From Rurimicrobium sp040387755 (GTDB taxonomy: Bacteria > Bacteroidota > Bacteroidia > Chitinophagales > Chitinophagaceae), in the NCBI GenBank assembly GCA_040387755.1, contig JAZKDB010000002.1:1054001-1118000 (forward strand): 64,000 nt of DNA, in the 5' to 3' direction. Below are positions 26,033 through 35,081 of the stretch, piece after piece (position 1 is the first letter of the stretch; each line of letters opens with the position of its first letter). Made by a program: the position numbers and the translations under genes. Below the pieces are notes generated by a model. The model had not been told where the DNA came from and did no database searches. It saw only the letters and a program-made list of their open reading frames with translations.

Positions 26033-27961
26033 ATGAAACGCCTATTTTTTCTTTTCATTTTTCTATTTAACTACTATTATACTTTTGCTCAAAATGTCGT
26101 TTTCTCGGCAGAAGCAAATGCGAATCCTGTTGGCATTGAAGATCAAATTCAGGTATCTTTTACCATAGAAAATGTTCAGGAATTGCAAGGAATTCAAAAT
26201 CCGTCTTTCCCGGGATTTAAAGTTCTGGGGGGGCCATTCCAATCCCAAAGCACGAATTACTCTTTTAATGGTAGCCAACAGGTTCGCACCTCTAGTATTT
26301 CTCTGAGCTATGTTCTACAAGCCACCAAAACAGGCGATTTAACTATTCCGCCCATCTCGGCCAAAGATGGCCAGGGTAAAATATACCAAAGTAACAGCCT
26401 CACAATTAAGGTAGTTAATGGCAGTTTGGCCAAAAAAAGAAGCCAACAACAATCAGCTGATCCATTCGGCGGTTTCGACCCATTTGACGACCCTTTCTTT
26501 GGAGGATCTGGCGGTGGTGGGGACCCTTTTGCCGCTATTCGCCAACAACAGGCCCGGATGCAGCAGATGTTGCAACAATTACAACAGCAATCTCAGGGAA
26601 TGGGCACACCTCAGAATTTGCCTCAGGTATCAGAAAAAGACCTTGGGAAAAATATATTCATCCGCGTTTCTGTAGACAAAACAAAAGTAAATGTCGGAGA
26701 ACAGATTACCGCAACCTATAAAATGTATGCCCGTATACCGATGCAGGCACAATTGGCAAAACTACCTACGCTAAACGGCTTTTGGACACAGGATTTCGAA
26801 CTACCCAAAGACCAAAAACCTCAAATGGAAACATTGGATGGAATACAATATCAAACATTTACCCTAAAAAAGTCTGCATTGTTTCCACAACAAACCGGCA
26901 CATTAATTCTAGATGCAGCAGAAGCAAATGGTGTTGCCCGAATAGCAGACAGAAGTAACCCTTATGGCAGAGATGTACAGTTTAAACTCAAAAGCCAACC
27001 TGTAAATATCACTGTAACAGCTCTTCCTATCAAAGACCAACCTGAAAATTTTGGAGGCGCCGTTGGTAATTTCACGCTCAGTAATAACATTGATAAAACA
27101 AATTTAAGTACCGACGAGTCGTTGAATCTCTCCATTGACATTTCCGGTACAGGAAATCTGAAATTAATTCAGGCACCACAACTGTCATTACCCAATGGGC
27201 TGGATGTATTTGACCCAAGTATTGTAGATACGATTACCAGCAGAAGCACGACGATTAGCGGCCATAAGATATTTACCTATACAATTGCTCCTCGTATTGC
27301 CGGAGACTACGAAATACCTGCAATACCTTTTTCTTTCTATAATAGTAAAGCAGGCACTTACACTACTCTATTTACCAAGCCTTTTAAAATCCATGTCAGT
27401 CAGGGAAAAAACACAAGAAAGGAGATTTCAGGAGACAAACTGCTCAGTGATATTCATGGTATTAACAATAAGGCATTTACTCTGCAGTCTGTACCTGGTG
27501 CATTTTTATACTCATGGATATACTGGAGTCTTTATTTAGTACCACTACTTTTGCTCCTGATTTTTATTTGGATGAAGAAAAGAAATGAATCTGAGTCCAG
27601 TAATATTAGTATGTTCAAGAATAAATATGCCAATAAGATTGCTTTGAAACGATTAAAAACTGCAAAGGCCTTTCTAGACAAAAAAGAAACAGTTGCGTTT
27701 TACGAAGAGATATCCAAAGCATTATGGCTTTATTTGTCCAACAAATTAAATATTCCGCTTTCTCAATTATCGAAAGAAGCTGCTGTTGAGTCTCTGACGC
27801 TCAAACACACACCAACTGTCCAGCTTGATAAAATGAATTATATAATCGAGGAATGCGCTCTGGCATTGTATGCCCCTAAAGGTGCTGCTCAGCAAATGCC
27901 AAACATTTATAGTGACACTGCCCAACTTATTAGTGAACTTGAAGAAATTTTAAAGAAATAA
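26033..27961 (+). CDS. batD: BatD family membrane protein
   Basis: This 642-residue protein has a signal peptide ending TFAQN, a large periplasmic beta-rich region, a single transmembrane helix near residues 497-514 (IYWSLYLVPLLLLLIFIW) and a cytoplasmic helical tail. It matches BatD (oxygen tolerance) proteins of Bacteroidota: VSFTIENVQELQGI near the start and ISVDKTK-type repeats (FIRVSVDKTKVNVGEQITATY). An insert at about 135-195 is Gln/Gly/Pro/Phe-rich low complexity (QQQARMQQMLQQLQQQ). Bat proteins are tied to aerotolerance in Bacteroides and Leptospira, probably by stabilising the envelope. batE follows with a TAATG overlap. The batA, batB and MoxR genes usually found with it are not here. 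Confidence 0.9.
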   Translation: MKRLFFLFIFLFNYYYTFAQNVVFSAEANANPVGIEDQIQVSFTIENVQELQGIQNPSFPGFKVLGGPFQSQSTNYSFNGSQQVRTSSISLSYVLQATKTGDLTIPPISAKDGQGKIYQSNSLTIKVVNGSLAKKRSQQQSADPFGGFDPFDDPFFGGSGGGGDPFAAIRQQQARMQQMLQQLQQQSQGMGTPQNLPQVSEKDLGKNIFIRVSVDKTKVNVGEQITATYKMYARIPMQAQLAKLPTLNGFWTQDFELPKDQKPQMETLDGIQYQTFTLKKSALFPQQTGTLILDAAEANGVARIADRSNPYGRDVQFKLKSQPVNITVTALPIKDQPENFGGAVGNFTLSNNIDKTNLSTDESLNLSIDISGTGNLKLIQAPQLSLPNGLDVFDPSIVDTITSRSTTISGHKIFTYTIAPRIAGDYEIPAIPFSFYNSKAGTYTTLFTKPFKIHVSQGKNTRKEISGDKLLSDIHGINNKAFTLQSVPGAFLYSWIYWSLYLVPLLLLLIFIWMKKRNESESSNISMFKNKYANKIALKRLKTAKAFLDKKETVAFYEEISKALWLYLSNKLNIPLSQLSKEAAVESLTLKHTPTVQLDKMNYIIEECALALYAPKGAAQQMPNIYSDTAQLISELEEILKK

Positions 27962-28731
27962 TGAAAAAGCTACTCTTCATTTTAGCTCTGTTGAACAGCA
28001 TTTATTGCCATGCAGGAGGTATTGATTTTTCGACTTACTGGAACAAAGCAAATACTGCTTACCAGCAAAAACAATATGACTCTGCTATTTTCTATTATCA
28101 AAAAATATTGAAATACCAGGTCTGGAATCCTACTATACATTATAACATCGGCAATGCTTATTACAAAAGCAATAGGGTAAGTGAGGCTGTGTTGAGCTAT
28201 GAACGTGCTTTGTTTTATCAACCCGATTTTAAAGATGCTCAGGATAATCTGGCATTAGCAAAAAGCCGAATTCCGAATGCAATAAAACAAATACCGGATA
28301 TATTTTTTGTACAATGGTGGAATGACCTGACATCCAGCAATACAGCTAATACATGGGCTGTGTTGAGTATTTTGATTTTTTTATTGTTATTGGGAGCTAT
28401 TTTTTACTCTTATAGAAATAAACAGCAAAGTAAAATTCCGGCTCAACTTTATTCTATTTTACCTTGTATAAATATCCTTTTCCTGTTTTTCTCATTTATT
28501 GCCAGCCAAAAGCAATTAAAAAGCAAGCTGGCAGTGGTAATGAACAGTGGGGCAGTATTGGTCAAAGAACCTAATCTTTATAAAGGACAATCTGCAGTGC
28601 CTGAGGCTACAACAGTTTTGACAGATGAAGAAAAAGGGAATTGGATTGCTGTAACTTTGCCGGATAATAAAACAGGCTGGATGCAAAAAACAGAATTGCA
28701 CTTTGTGCACCAAACCGTAAAAACCAGGTAA
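27961..28731 (+). CDS. batE: BatE: TPR and SH3-like membrane protein
   Basis: This 256-residue protein has a signal peptide, a TPR pair at about residues 25-100 (NTAYQQKQYDSAIFYYQKIL, then IHYNIGNAYYKSNRVSEAVLSYERALFYQPDFKDA), two transmembrane helices at about 133-155 and 163-182 and a C-terminal SH3-like domain (AVVMNSGAVLVKEP to NWIAVTLPDNKTGWMQKTEL). This is the BatE layout. Its ATG overlaps the batD stop by one base (TAATG), and its own stop overlaps the deacetylase ATG in the same way, so the three genes are translationally coupled. Confidence 0.88.
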   Translation: MKKLLFILALLNSIYCHAGGIDFSTYWNKANTAYQQKQYDSAIFYYQKILKYQVWNPTIHYNIGNAYYKSNRVSEAVLSYERALFYQPDFKDAQDNLALAKSRIPNAIKQIPDIFFVQWWNDLTSSNTANTWAVLSILIFLLLLGAIFYSYRNKQQSKIPAQLYSILPCINILFLFFSFIASQKQLKSKLAVVMNSGAVLVKEPNLYKGQSAVPEATTVLTDEEKGNWIAVTLPDNKTGWMQKTELHFVHQTVKTR

Positions 28732-29342
28732 TGTATTTCGTAAAAGCACCTTCTTTACTAAAAAAAATATATCCCGAGGATTTGGTTTGGCGGAGAGAAA
28801 CGTTAGATACCGTTTACCTTACTTTTGATGATGGTCCACATCCTTTTGCCACTCAATTTGCACTAAGTGAATTGGCAAAGTATGATGCAAAAGCCACTTT
28901 CTTTTGTATAGGCAAAAACGTGATAAACCATCCTGACATTTACACTCAAATACTGATGGCCGGACATAAGGTGGGTAATCATACACATACACACCTCAAC
29001 GGATGGAAAAGCAAGACAGAAATATATATCCAAAGTATCAGAGAAGCCAATCAGTTTATTCAATCTAATTTATTTCGCCCTCCCTACGGTAGAATCCGAA
29101 AAAATCAAGCAGAAGAAATCAAACGTCTTGGATATTCAGTAATCATGTGGGATGTTTTGAGCGGTGACTTCGACACGAAAATTACACCGGAAAAATGCTG
29201 GGAGAATATTGAACAGAATATTGAACCAGGCTCTATAATTGTATTTCATGACAGCAGTAAAGCTTGGGAAAGGATGAAATATGCGTTAACACGTACTTTA
29301 GAATTTTGCCAGAAGCAGGGTTGGAAAATGAAAACCTTATAA
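28731..29342 (+). CDS. Polysaccharide deacetylase (NodB domain) without signal peptide
   Basis: This 203-residue NodB-type carbohydrate esterase (CE4) has TFDDGPHP (catalytic Asp and metal-binding Asp), metal-binding His residues in GNHTHTHLNG, the arginine motif FRPPYGRI, DVLSGDFD, and IVFHDSS near the end. It should remove N-acetyl groups from a glycan such as peptidoglycan. There is no signal peptide or membrane helix, which is odd for a wall-acting enzyme, so either it acts in the cytoplasm or its target is a cytoplasmic or membrane-bound glycan precursor (inference). It is coupled to batE by TAATG and followed by a strong terminator. Confidence 0.92.
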   Translation: MYFVKAPSLLKKIYPEDLVWRRETLDTVYLTFDDGPHPFATQFALSELAKYDAKATFFCIGKNVINHPDIYTQILMAGHKVGNHTHTHLNGWKSKTEIYIQSIREANQFIQSNLFRPPYGRIRKNQAEEIKRLGYSVIMWDVLSGDFDTKITPEKCWENIEQNIEPGSIIVFHDSSKAWERMKYALTRTLEFCQKQGWKMKTL

Positions 29343-29368
29343 TAATAGCTTACAAATAAACTATCTAA

Positions 29369-29406
29369 AAAAACGGCTTGCAATCTGATTATTGCAAGCC
29401 GTTTTT
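29369..29406. terminator. Bidirectional terminator after the deacetylase
   Basis: A perfect 16-base-pair stem (29369-29384 with 29391-29406) has a six-base loop, flanked by A-rich and T-rich ends on both sides. It serves the bat operon (plus) and the Ig-repeat gene (minus), which ends at 29426. Confidence 0.9.
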
Positions 29407-29425
29407 ACATCTGGTATTAACTCTA

Positions 29426-32400
29426 CTAATAATCTATTTTAGAAACTTTTTCGGTAGCGATAACCTGACCATCTGTATCAGCAAACTGAATTATATATAC
29501 ACCTGAGGCAAACTGTGTCATATCAATTTGTCGGGTATCACTATGCTGAAAAAGAACACGACCTTGCATATCTAATAAAGATACAGTGATGCCTTTAGGA
29601 GCCTCAACATTTAACTTGTCTTGTGTAGGGTTAGGATAAACTTTGACATAGTAAGTTGTAGAACTACCTTCTTCAATACCCGATGGATTCAAATCAATTT
29701 CAGCACTTTTACTGCAATCTCTCGTATTGGTAACTACTATTTTATATATGCCACCAGTACCTGTCGTCATAATAAAGGAGTCAATAGCTCCCGGAATAGC
29801 TACTCCATCTTTGTACCATTGGTAAAAAACACCTTTGACAGATGTACTCAATCTGGTTCCGGTTTTTGTAATAAAAGGAGTGTCGGGAGATGGGATAACG
29901 ACGATATTAAAGCCTGTTGATGTGGCATAACAACCATTTAATGGATCCTGTACCTGAACAGAATATTTGCCATTTTTATCAGCATACACAAAAGTATCTG
30001 TAGCGCCAGGAATAAAGACTCCATTCAAATACCATTGGTATGAAGTAAACCCGGATTGAGTAGCCAGTTTGGTTTTCTCTCCGTCACAGAAGAAGGTATT
30101 TCCATAAGGGTGAATATAGAATGGAGATACGAATTTTACAGTAACAACAACATCAGAAGAATTATCCTGACAACCATTTGAGTCAGTAATATGAACTGAA
30201 TAAGTACCAGCAGTCTTTGCATAATAAGGATTACCTGTTTCTCCCGGAATATCAATACTCAAATTTCTCCATTGATAAGTATAGCCCGGTTTTACTGCAG
30301 CTAAAATTACCGATACGTCTCCGTTACAAATATCTGTTCCTCCAGTTACCGTTGTAGAATTGTCAGGCAAAGGATTTACCAATACAGAAATAACAGAACT
30401 ATAGGCAGCACATCCAACACCATTTGTGACCTTCATTCTGTAATCACCAGTATTGTTGGCAACAAGACTAACAGCTGTTTCGCCAGCCATATCCGTTCCA
30501 CCTCTTTGCCATTGTGCCAATAATCCTGCACCTATTGTAGCATTTAAAGTGACACTACCGCCCGTGCAGAAAGTGGTTGGTCCTGCTGCTGAAATAGTTG
30601 GTAAGGATGGAGAAATAATATTAATGGTCAAAGCAGAAGATTGATCACTACAACCCGTTGTAGAGTTGACAACCTTCACACTATATACACCTGCTGTTTT
30701 TAAATATACACTAGAAGTTGTAAGTCCTGATATTGGTGTGCCAGATTCTAACCATTGATAGGTGACACCAGTACTGGTAGTTGCATCAACCCTCAGGCTG
30801 TCTCCATTACAAAAACTAACTGTTCCTGAAGGAGTAATAGATGCCGCTGGCAGAGGATTTTCAGTAATAACTAAGGGGTCACTATCTATTGAGCAAGAGC
30901 CGAGAGTGGCTGTGAGTGTATAAGTACTAGGACTATAAGCCGTGTATGTATTGGTGGTGGCTCCAGCAATACTTCCTGACAAATTTTTCCATTGATAGGA
31001 AATACCACTGGTAGGAATAGTGCTCAAAACCAAATTATCTGACGCACAATATGAAGTTGCTCCTCCGGCCCCTCCTATCACAGGTTTAAGTGGCATTGGG
31101 TTGACGGTAACTGTTGTAGCAGACGAAAATACATTACAACCAGTAGTACTATTTGTAACTTTTACTCTGTAACTTCCTGCTGCTGTGGCAGTATAGGAAC
31201 TGCTTGTCGCTCCGAATATATCTACAGCACCCTTTTGCCATTGATAAGTCAGGCCAGTACCTGTACTTGCCTGTAAAACCACACTCAAACCATCACAGAA
31301 CGTGGTTGAAGAAAGGGGGGTAACTGTAGAAGGTGGCAAGACATTAACAGTAACTGTTTTTGTGTTGCTAAAAACTCCAGCACAAGATGTTGTAGATGCA
31401 CGAACCGAATAGGTACCTGATGTGGTAGCAACATAAGTACTTCCAGTAATACCAGTATTGGTAGCTCCGTTAAACCATGTATAGGTAATACCACTTGTTG
31501 TTGTTGTATTCAGAGTAACACTTGCACCAATACAAAATGTAGTATCGCTGAGTGCTGATACCGTAGACGCATTGACCACATTGACAGTAATAGGTGCAGA
31601 AGTATCGCTTTGTCCCGATAAGGTGCATACAGAATATACCCGATAGTCTTTATTAGAGGTAGTGCTTGTTGTGAAAGTAGTGAAAGTATCTGAAGCAGAG
31701 GTATTGACATAAGGCCCAAATCCAAAGCTACGGGATTGCCATTGATACTTCATACCAGTACCAAGGGTAAGTCCGGTGCCGGTAAGTGTAAAGCTGGCTG
31801 CGCTACACACAGCCGTAGAGGGCCCGGAAATAGTTCCTGCAGCAGGTTTCCCAGCACAAGTATTTTCAATAGTCAGTTGAACATTTGGCCTTTTGGTAGT
31901 TGTGGTGGTAAAAGTGGTACCCAATATTGAAGAACCAAAATAATAGGCCGATATTGGCCCGGAAGTTGCGTGACAATTGTAGACAGGAAAACTTGAAGTA
32001 GCTGTTTCTGCGTTCGTTTTCACAACTACAATATCCAAATAATTGCTGCCACCGGAATAAGTCATAATTTCACCTACTGCTGTAGACAATGTAATAGTAG
32101 TCCAACCGCTTGCCATAGTATTATCAATATAACTACTGTTATACACTCTTGTATAGCCTGTCGGGAAACCAGAGGGAACTGTAGTTGTCAAGGTTGAAGA
32201 AGTTGTCTCCTTCATATATATACTTATATAATTGACGCTGGTAGCTGTTGAACCTGAAGCTTTTTGAAATGCCAGATGTGTAATCGTTCCTGTAGTTCCT
32301 ATTTCAGTCGAGTTGAAGAGCATCCTTGCGGCTGAGTAAGTAGTTCTTCTATTAGTAGGGGTAAAACTTGAAGTATCGGTACCCGGTGTCGACGGAATAG

Positions 32401-32518
32401 TAACTACGACTCCTGCATTTGAGTTTATTTTGCATAATACCAAAAACAAAAAAGTCAAAACCGTCTTCAGTAAAAACGTCTTGCGAATTTTGAATAATTG
32501 GATAAAAGTGTTTTTCAT
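29426..32518 (-). CDS. Giant Ig-like repeat protein, T9SS type A cargo
   Basis: This 1030-residue secreted protein has a long signal peptide (LTFLFLVLCKINSNAG). A Thr/Ser-rich N-terminal domain (about residues 36-225) is followed by about nine tandem Ig-like repeats of 75-80 residues. Each starts with FC-x-G or similar, has a central TYQW and ends with GTYSVxV…GC…TVTVxP. The last 80 residues are a T9SS type A sorting domain (VKVYPNPTQDKLNV to ASGVYIIQF and ATEKVSKI). One Cys near the start and one near the end of most repeats could form a disulfide. It is probably a surface adhesin or a glycan-binding scaffold (inference). It is a single gene; the reading frame is intact, with no frameshift despite the repeats. 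Confidence 0.92.
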   Translation of the reverse strand: MKNTFIQLFKIRKTFLLKTVLTFLFLVLCKINSNAGVVVTIPSTPGTDTSSFTPTNRRTTYSAARMLFNSTEIGTTGTITHLAFQKASGSTATSVNYISIYMKETTSSTLTTTVPSGFPTGYTRVYNSSYIDNTMASGWTTITLSTAVGEIMTYSGGSNYLDIVVVKTNAETATSSFPVYNCHATSGPISAYYFGSSILGTTFTTTTTKRPNVQLTIENTCAGKPAAGTISGPSTAVCSAASFTLTGTGLTLGTGMKYQWQSRSFGFGPYVNTSASDTFTTFTTSTTSNKDYRVYSVCTLSGQSDTSAPITVNVVNASTVSALSDTTFCIGASVTLNTTTTSGITYTWFNGATNTGITGSTYVATTSGTYSVRASTTSCAGVFSNTKTVTVNVLPPSTVTPLSSTTFCDGLSVVLQASTGTGLTYQWQKGAVDIFGATSSSYTATAAGSYRVKVTNSTTGCNVFSSATTVTVNPMPLKPVIGGAGGATSYCASDNLVLSTIPTSGISYQWKNLSGSIAGATTNTYTAYSPSTYTLTATLGSCSIDSDPLVITENPLPAASITPSGTVSFCNGDSLRVDATTSTGVTYQWLESGTPISGLTTSSVYLKTAGVYSVKVVNSTTGCSDQSSALTINIISPSLPTISAAGPTTFCTGGSVTLNATIGAGLLAQWQRGGTDMAGETAVSLVANNTGDYRMKVTNGVGCAAYSSVISVLVNPLPDNSTTVTGGTDICNGDVSVILAAVKPGYTYQWRNLSIDIPGETGNPYYAKTAGTYSVHITDSNGCQDNSSDVVVTVKFVSPFYIHPYGNTFFCDGEKTKLATQSGFTSYQWYLNGVFIPGATDTFVYADKNGKYSVQVQDPLNGCYATSTGFNIVVIPSPDTPFITKTGTRLSTSVKGVFYQWYKDGVAIPGAIDSFIMTTGTGGIYKIVVTNTRDCSKSAEIDLNPSGIEEGSSTTYYVKVYPNPTQDKLNVEAPKGITVSLLDMQGRVLFQHSDTRQIDMTQFASGVYIIQFADTDGQVIATEKVSKIDY

Positions 32519-32658
32519 GGGCCTTATTTTTTAAAAACTAAAAATATGAATTTTATCTTCCATATTCAAATAAATTTAAACGCAATCTATATTTTCGGTA
32601 AAAACATAAAATTAAGTTCTCAAATTTTTCAATAAAAAACAAAACAAGACTTATCCCG

Positions 32659-32666
32659 TACCTTTG
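32659..32666 (+). promoter_or_regulatory. -7 element for the SPOR/amidohydrolase/methylase run
   Basis: TACCTTTG is an exact TAnnTTTG match 22 bases before the ATG at 32688, in the 169-base divergent gap. Confidence 0.5.
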
Positions 32667-32687
32667 CATCAATCCAACTGATAAATT

Positions 32688-33185
32688 ATGTATTTGATAT
32701 GCAATTCGAATTTTATCCAAATATTTCGAAATTTCGCATTTTGCCTTGTCTTATTATGTTCGAATATTGTAAATGCGCAAGTGATAATTGAAGAAGAACG
32801 AAATAATACAGACAGTAACAATGTAGTAATACATTCAGACCCCAGATTATCTATTTTATCAACCTATAACGAACCTACACGAATAAATTATACAGGTGCT
32901 GGTGGCGTTTCAGGGTCTATCCATTCCGCCAAAGGTTTTCGGGTAATTATTTATTCAGGAACAGAAAGGGCAAAGGCGAGTGCTACCAAAGCTGATTTTA
33001 TGAAAAGGTTTCCAGGGGTCAGAGTATATATTTCTTATGCTTTACCTCAGTATCGCGTAAAAGTGGGAGACTATGGTACCCGTCAGGAAGCTCAGGAATT
33101 CTACCGTCAACTTTCAAGCCTTTATTCTCCATGTATGGTAGTGCCAGATATTGTCGAAATAAATACATTCCGTAAAAATGATTAA
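32688..33185 (+). CDS. Small exported SPOR-domain protein
   Basis: This 165-residue protein has an N-terminal signal sequence (LCNSN... to NIVNAQ; hydrophobic AFCLVLLCSNIV) and a C-terminal SPOR domain at about residues 85-160 (GFRVIIYSGTERAKA, KADFMKRFPGVRVYISYALPQYRVKVGDYGTRQEAQEFYRQL). SPOR domains bind denuded glycan strands of peptidoglycan, so the protein is probably periplasmic and wall-associated. The M20 gene starts inside its last codons (8-base overlap), so they are translationally coupled. Confidence 0.85.
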   Translation: MYLICNSNFIQIFRNFAFCLVLLCSNIVNAQVIIEEERNNTDSNNVVIHSDPRLSILSTYNEPTRINYTGAGGVSGSIHSAKGFRVIIYSGTERAKASATKADFMKRFPGVRVYISYALPQYRVKVGDYGTRQEAQEFYRQLSSLYSPCMVVPDIVEINTFRKND

Positions 33186-34362
33186 TCAAATCCGTCAAAA
33201 AGCAGAAGCTTTGTTGCAGGAAATGCAACGAATCCGCCATCATATACATAGTTATCCAGAACTCTCTTTTCAGGAATTTAAAACCAGCGAATTTATTGCT
33301 TCTGAACTGAGCAAATTAAATATACCTTTTCAAAAAGGCATTGCAGGAACAGGAATTGTGGCAATTATAGAAGGCAAAAATCCAACAAAAAAATGTCTTG
33401 CTATAAGAGCTGAATTGGATGCTCTGCCTATCACCGAGCTAAATGAGGTGCCCTATAAATCCCAAAACAAAGGCATCATGCATGCTTGCGGTCATGATGT
33501 TCACTCTGCGTGTTTATTAGGAGTAGCAAAAATCATGCACGAATTGAAAAACGAATGGGAAGGTTCTTTGAAGCTTATTTTTCAACCCGGAGAAGAAATG
33601 CATCCCGGTGGTGGAAGTATGATGATTGCAGAAGGCGTTCTTGAAAACCCTAAAGTTGATGCTATTCTGGCCCTGCATGTTTACCCTCATTTGCCTGCAG
33701 GAGTTGTAGGATTCAGGGCTGGACAATATATGGCCTCAACTGATGAAATTCATATTAAGATAGAAGGCAAAGGCGGTCATGCAGCTCTTCCTCATCAAAC
33801 TATTGACCCTATAGCCATTTCAGCCCAAATTATCGTTGCCTTGCAACAGGTTATTTCGCGGCGCAGCAATCCTATAATCCCTTCAGTACTTAGTTTTGGT
33901 AAAATCTCAGGAGGCACTGTAAACAATGTCATACCAGATTCTGTGGAAATCTCCGGGACATTAAGAACTATGGATGAGCATTGGAGAGCAGAAGCGCATC
34001 AGTTGATCAAAGATATAGTTTGTAATACCGCTGTAGCATTTGGAGCAAAAGCAAATGTGGATATACCCAAAGGGTATCCATCTTTATTTAATGATCAAAA
34101 ACTCACCGATAGCATAGAAGGTTTTGCAATAGAATATCTGGGAGCAGAAAATGTCAGGGAATTATCCCTGCGAATGACTGCGGACGATTTTGCCTTTTAT
34201 GGACAAAAAATACCCGGCTGTTACTATCGATTAGGAACTAATACCAACAATACCACAAAAACAGCATCTGTACATAATGCTCACTTCGACATTGACGAAA
34301 ACGCTCTGGTAACTGGCGCTGGAGTGATGAGCTATGCTGCGCTTTCTTATCTCAATAAATAA
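33178..34362 (+). CDS. M20 family metallo-amidohydrolase (aminoacylase-like)
   Basis: This 394-residue cytoplasmic M20D enzyme is similar to N-acyl-L-amino acid amidohydrolases. Visible motifs are the N-terminal RHHIHSYPELSFQEFKT, the metal site IMHACGHDVHSAC, LIFQPGEEMHPGGG with the catalytic Glu pair, and the dimerisation domain with GKGGHAALPH. The C-terminal metal His lies in ASVHNAHFDIDENAL. It likely cleaves an N-acyl or peptide bond on an amino acid; the substrate is unknown. The gene overlaps the SPOR gene by 8 bases, and an RsmI-like gene starts 5 bases after its stop. Confidence 0.93.
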   Translation: MINQIRQKAEALLQEMQRIRHHIHSYPELSFQEFKTSEFIASELSKLNIPFQKGIAGTGIVAIIEGKNPTKKCLAIRAELDALPITELNEVPYKSQNKGIMHACGHDVHSACLLGVAKIMHELKNEWEGSLKLIFQPGEEMHPGGGSMMIAEGVLENPKVDAILALHVYPHLPAGVVGFRAGQYMASTDEIHIKIEGKGGHAALPHQTIDPIAISAQIIVALQQVISRRSNPIIPSVLSFGKISGGTVNNVIPDSVEISGTLRTMDEHWRAEAHQLIKDIVCNTAVAFGAKANVDIPKGYPSLFNDQKLTDSIEGFAIEYLGAENVRELSLRMTADDFAFYGQKIPGCYYRLGTNTNNTTKTASVHNAHFDIDENALVTGAGVMSYAALSYLNK

Positions 34363-34367
34363 TTTCA

Positions 34368-35078
34368 ATGTCTGCTTTAGGCTCTCTCTACCTTATACCA
34401 GTACCATTGGCAGAAAATGCAATGCATACACTTTCGCCAGAAATTTTTACGCATTGCAAAAAACTGAAGCATTTTTTTGTCGAAAATCTCCGTGAAGCGA
34501 GAAGATTTTTAAAACAAATAGATAAAGACATCAATATTGATGAACTAAACTTTTCTGAAACGAACAGGAATGCTACTCTGGATATTTCTTTACTTCAGAA
34601 ATGGCTGAAGCAAGGTTTTGATGTAGGAATATTAAGTGATGCAGGTTGTCCGGGCATTGCAGATCCGGGAGCCGAACTTGCATCTAAAGCTCAGGAGATG
34701 GGTGCCAAAGTGAAACCATTGACAGGACCAAGCTCAATATTGCTGGCCCTGATGGCATCCGGACTTAATGGTCAAAATTTTGCATTCAATGGTTATCTGC
34801 CGGTAAAAGAACCTGAAAGAGGGAAAAAAATTAAAGCTCTGGAGTTGCAATCTGCAAAAGAAAATCAGACGCAAATTTTTATTGAAACTCCATACAGAAA
34901 TAATGCAATAATGCATGACCTAATCAGGCATTGCGGACCAAAAACTAAACTTTGCGTAGCGATTAATATTTGTGCCGCAGACGAAAATATTATCACCAAG
35001 AGCATTGAAGACTGGGGCAAAAATCCAATAGAACTACCTAAACAACCTGCTATTTTTTTGGTACTGTCCCACCACTAA
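34368..35078 (+). CDS. RsmI-like SAM-dependent (tetrapyrrole methylase family) methyltransferase
   Basis: This 236-residue protein has the tetrapyrrole-methylase fold and resembles RsmI, which 2'-O-methylates C1402 of 16S rRNA. Motifs are LYLIPVPLAENAM at the N-terminus, FVENLREARRFL, GILSDAGCPGIADPGAELA (the SAM/substrate-binding DAGxPxxxDPG), LTGPSSILLALMASG and IFIETPYRNN. It differs somewhat from E. coli RsmI (for example LIPVPL for the usual LVATPIGN), like a separate Bacteroidota paralogue, so the exact target is uncertain. It is third in the SPOR/M20 run and ends 3 bases from the convergent neighbour. Confidence 0.87.
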   Translation: MSALGSLYLIPVPLAENAMHTLSPEIFTHCKKLKHFFVENLREARRFLKQIDKDINIDELNFSETNRNATLDISLLQKWLKQGFDVGILSDAGCPGIADPGAELASKAQEMGAKVKPLTGPSSILLALMASGLNGQNFAFNGYLPVKEPERGKKIKALELQSAKENQTQIFIETPYRNNAIMHDLIRHCGPKTKLCVAINICAADENIITKSIEDWGKNPIELPKQPAIFLVLSHH

Positions 35079-35081
35079 CCT

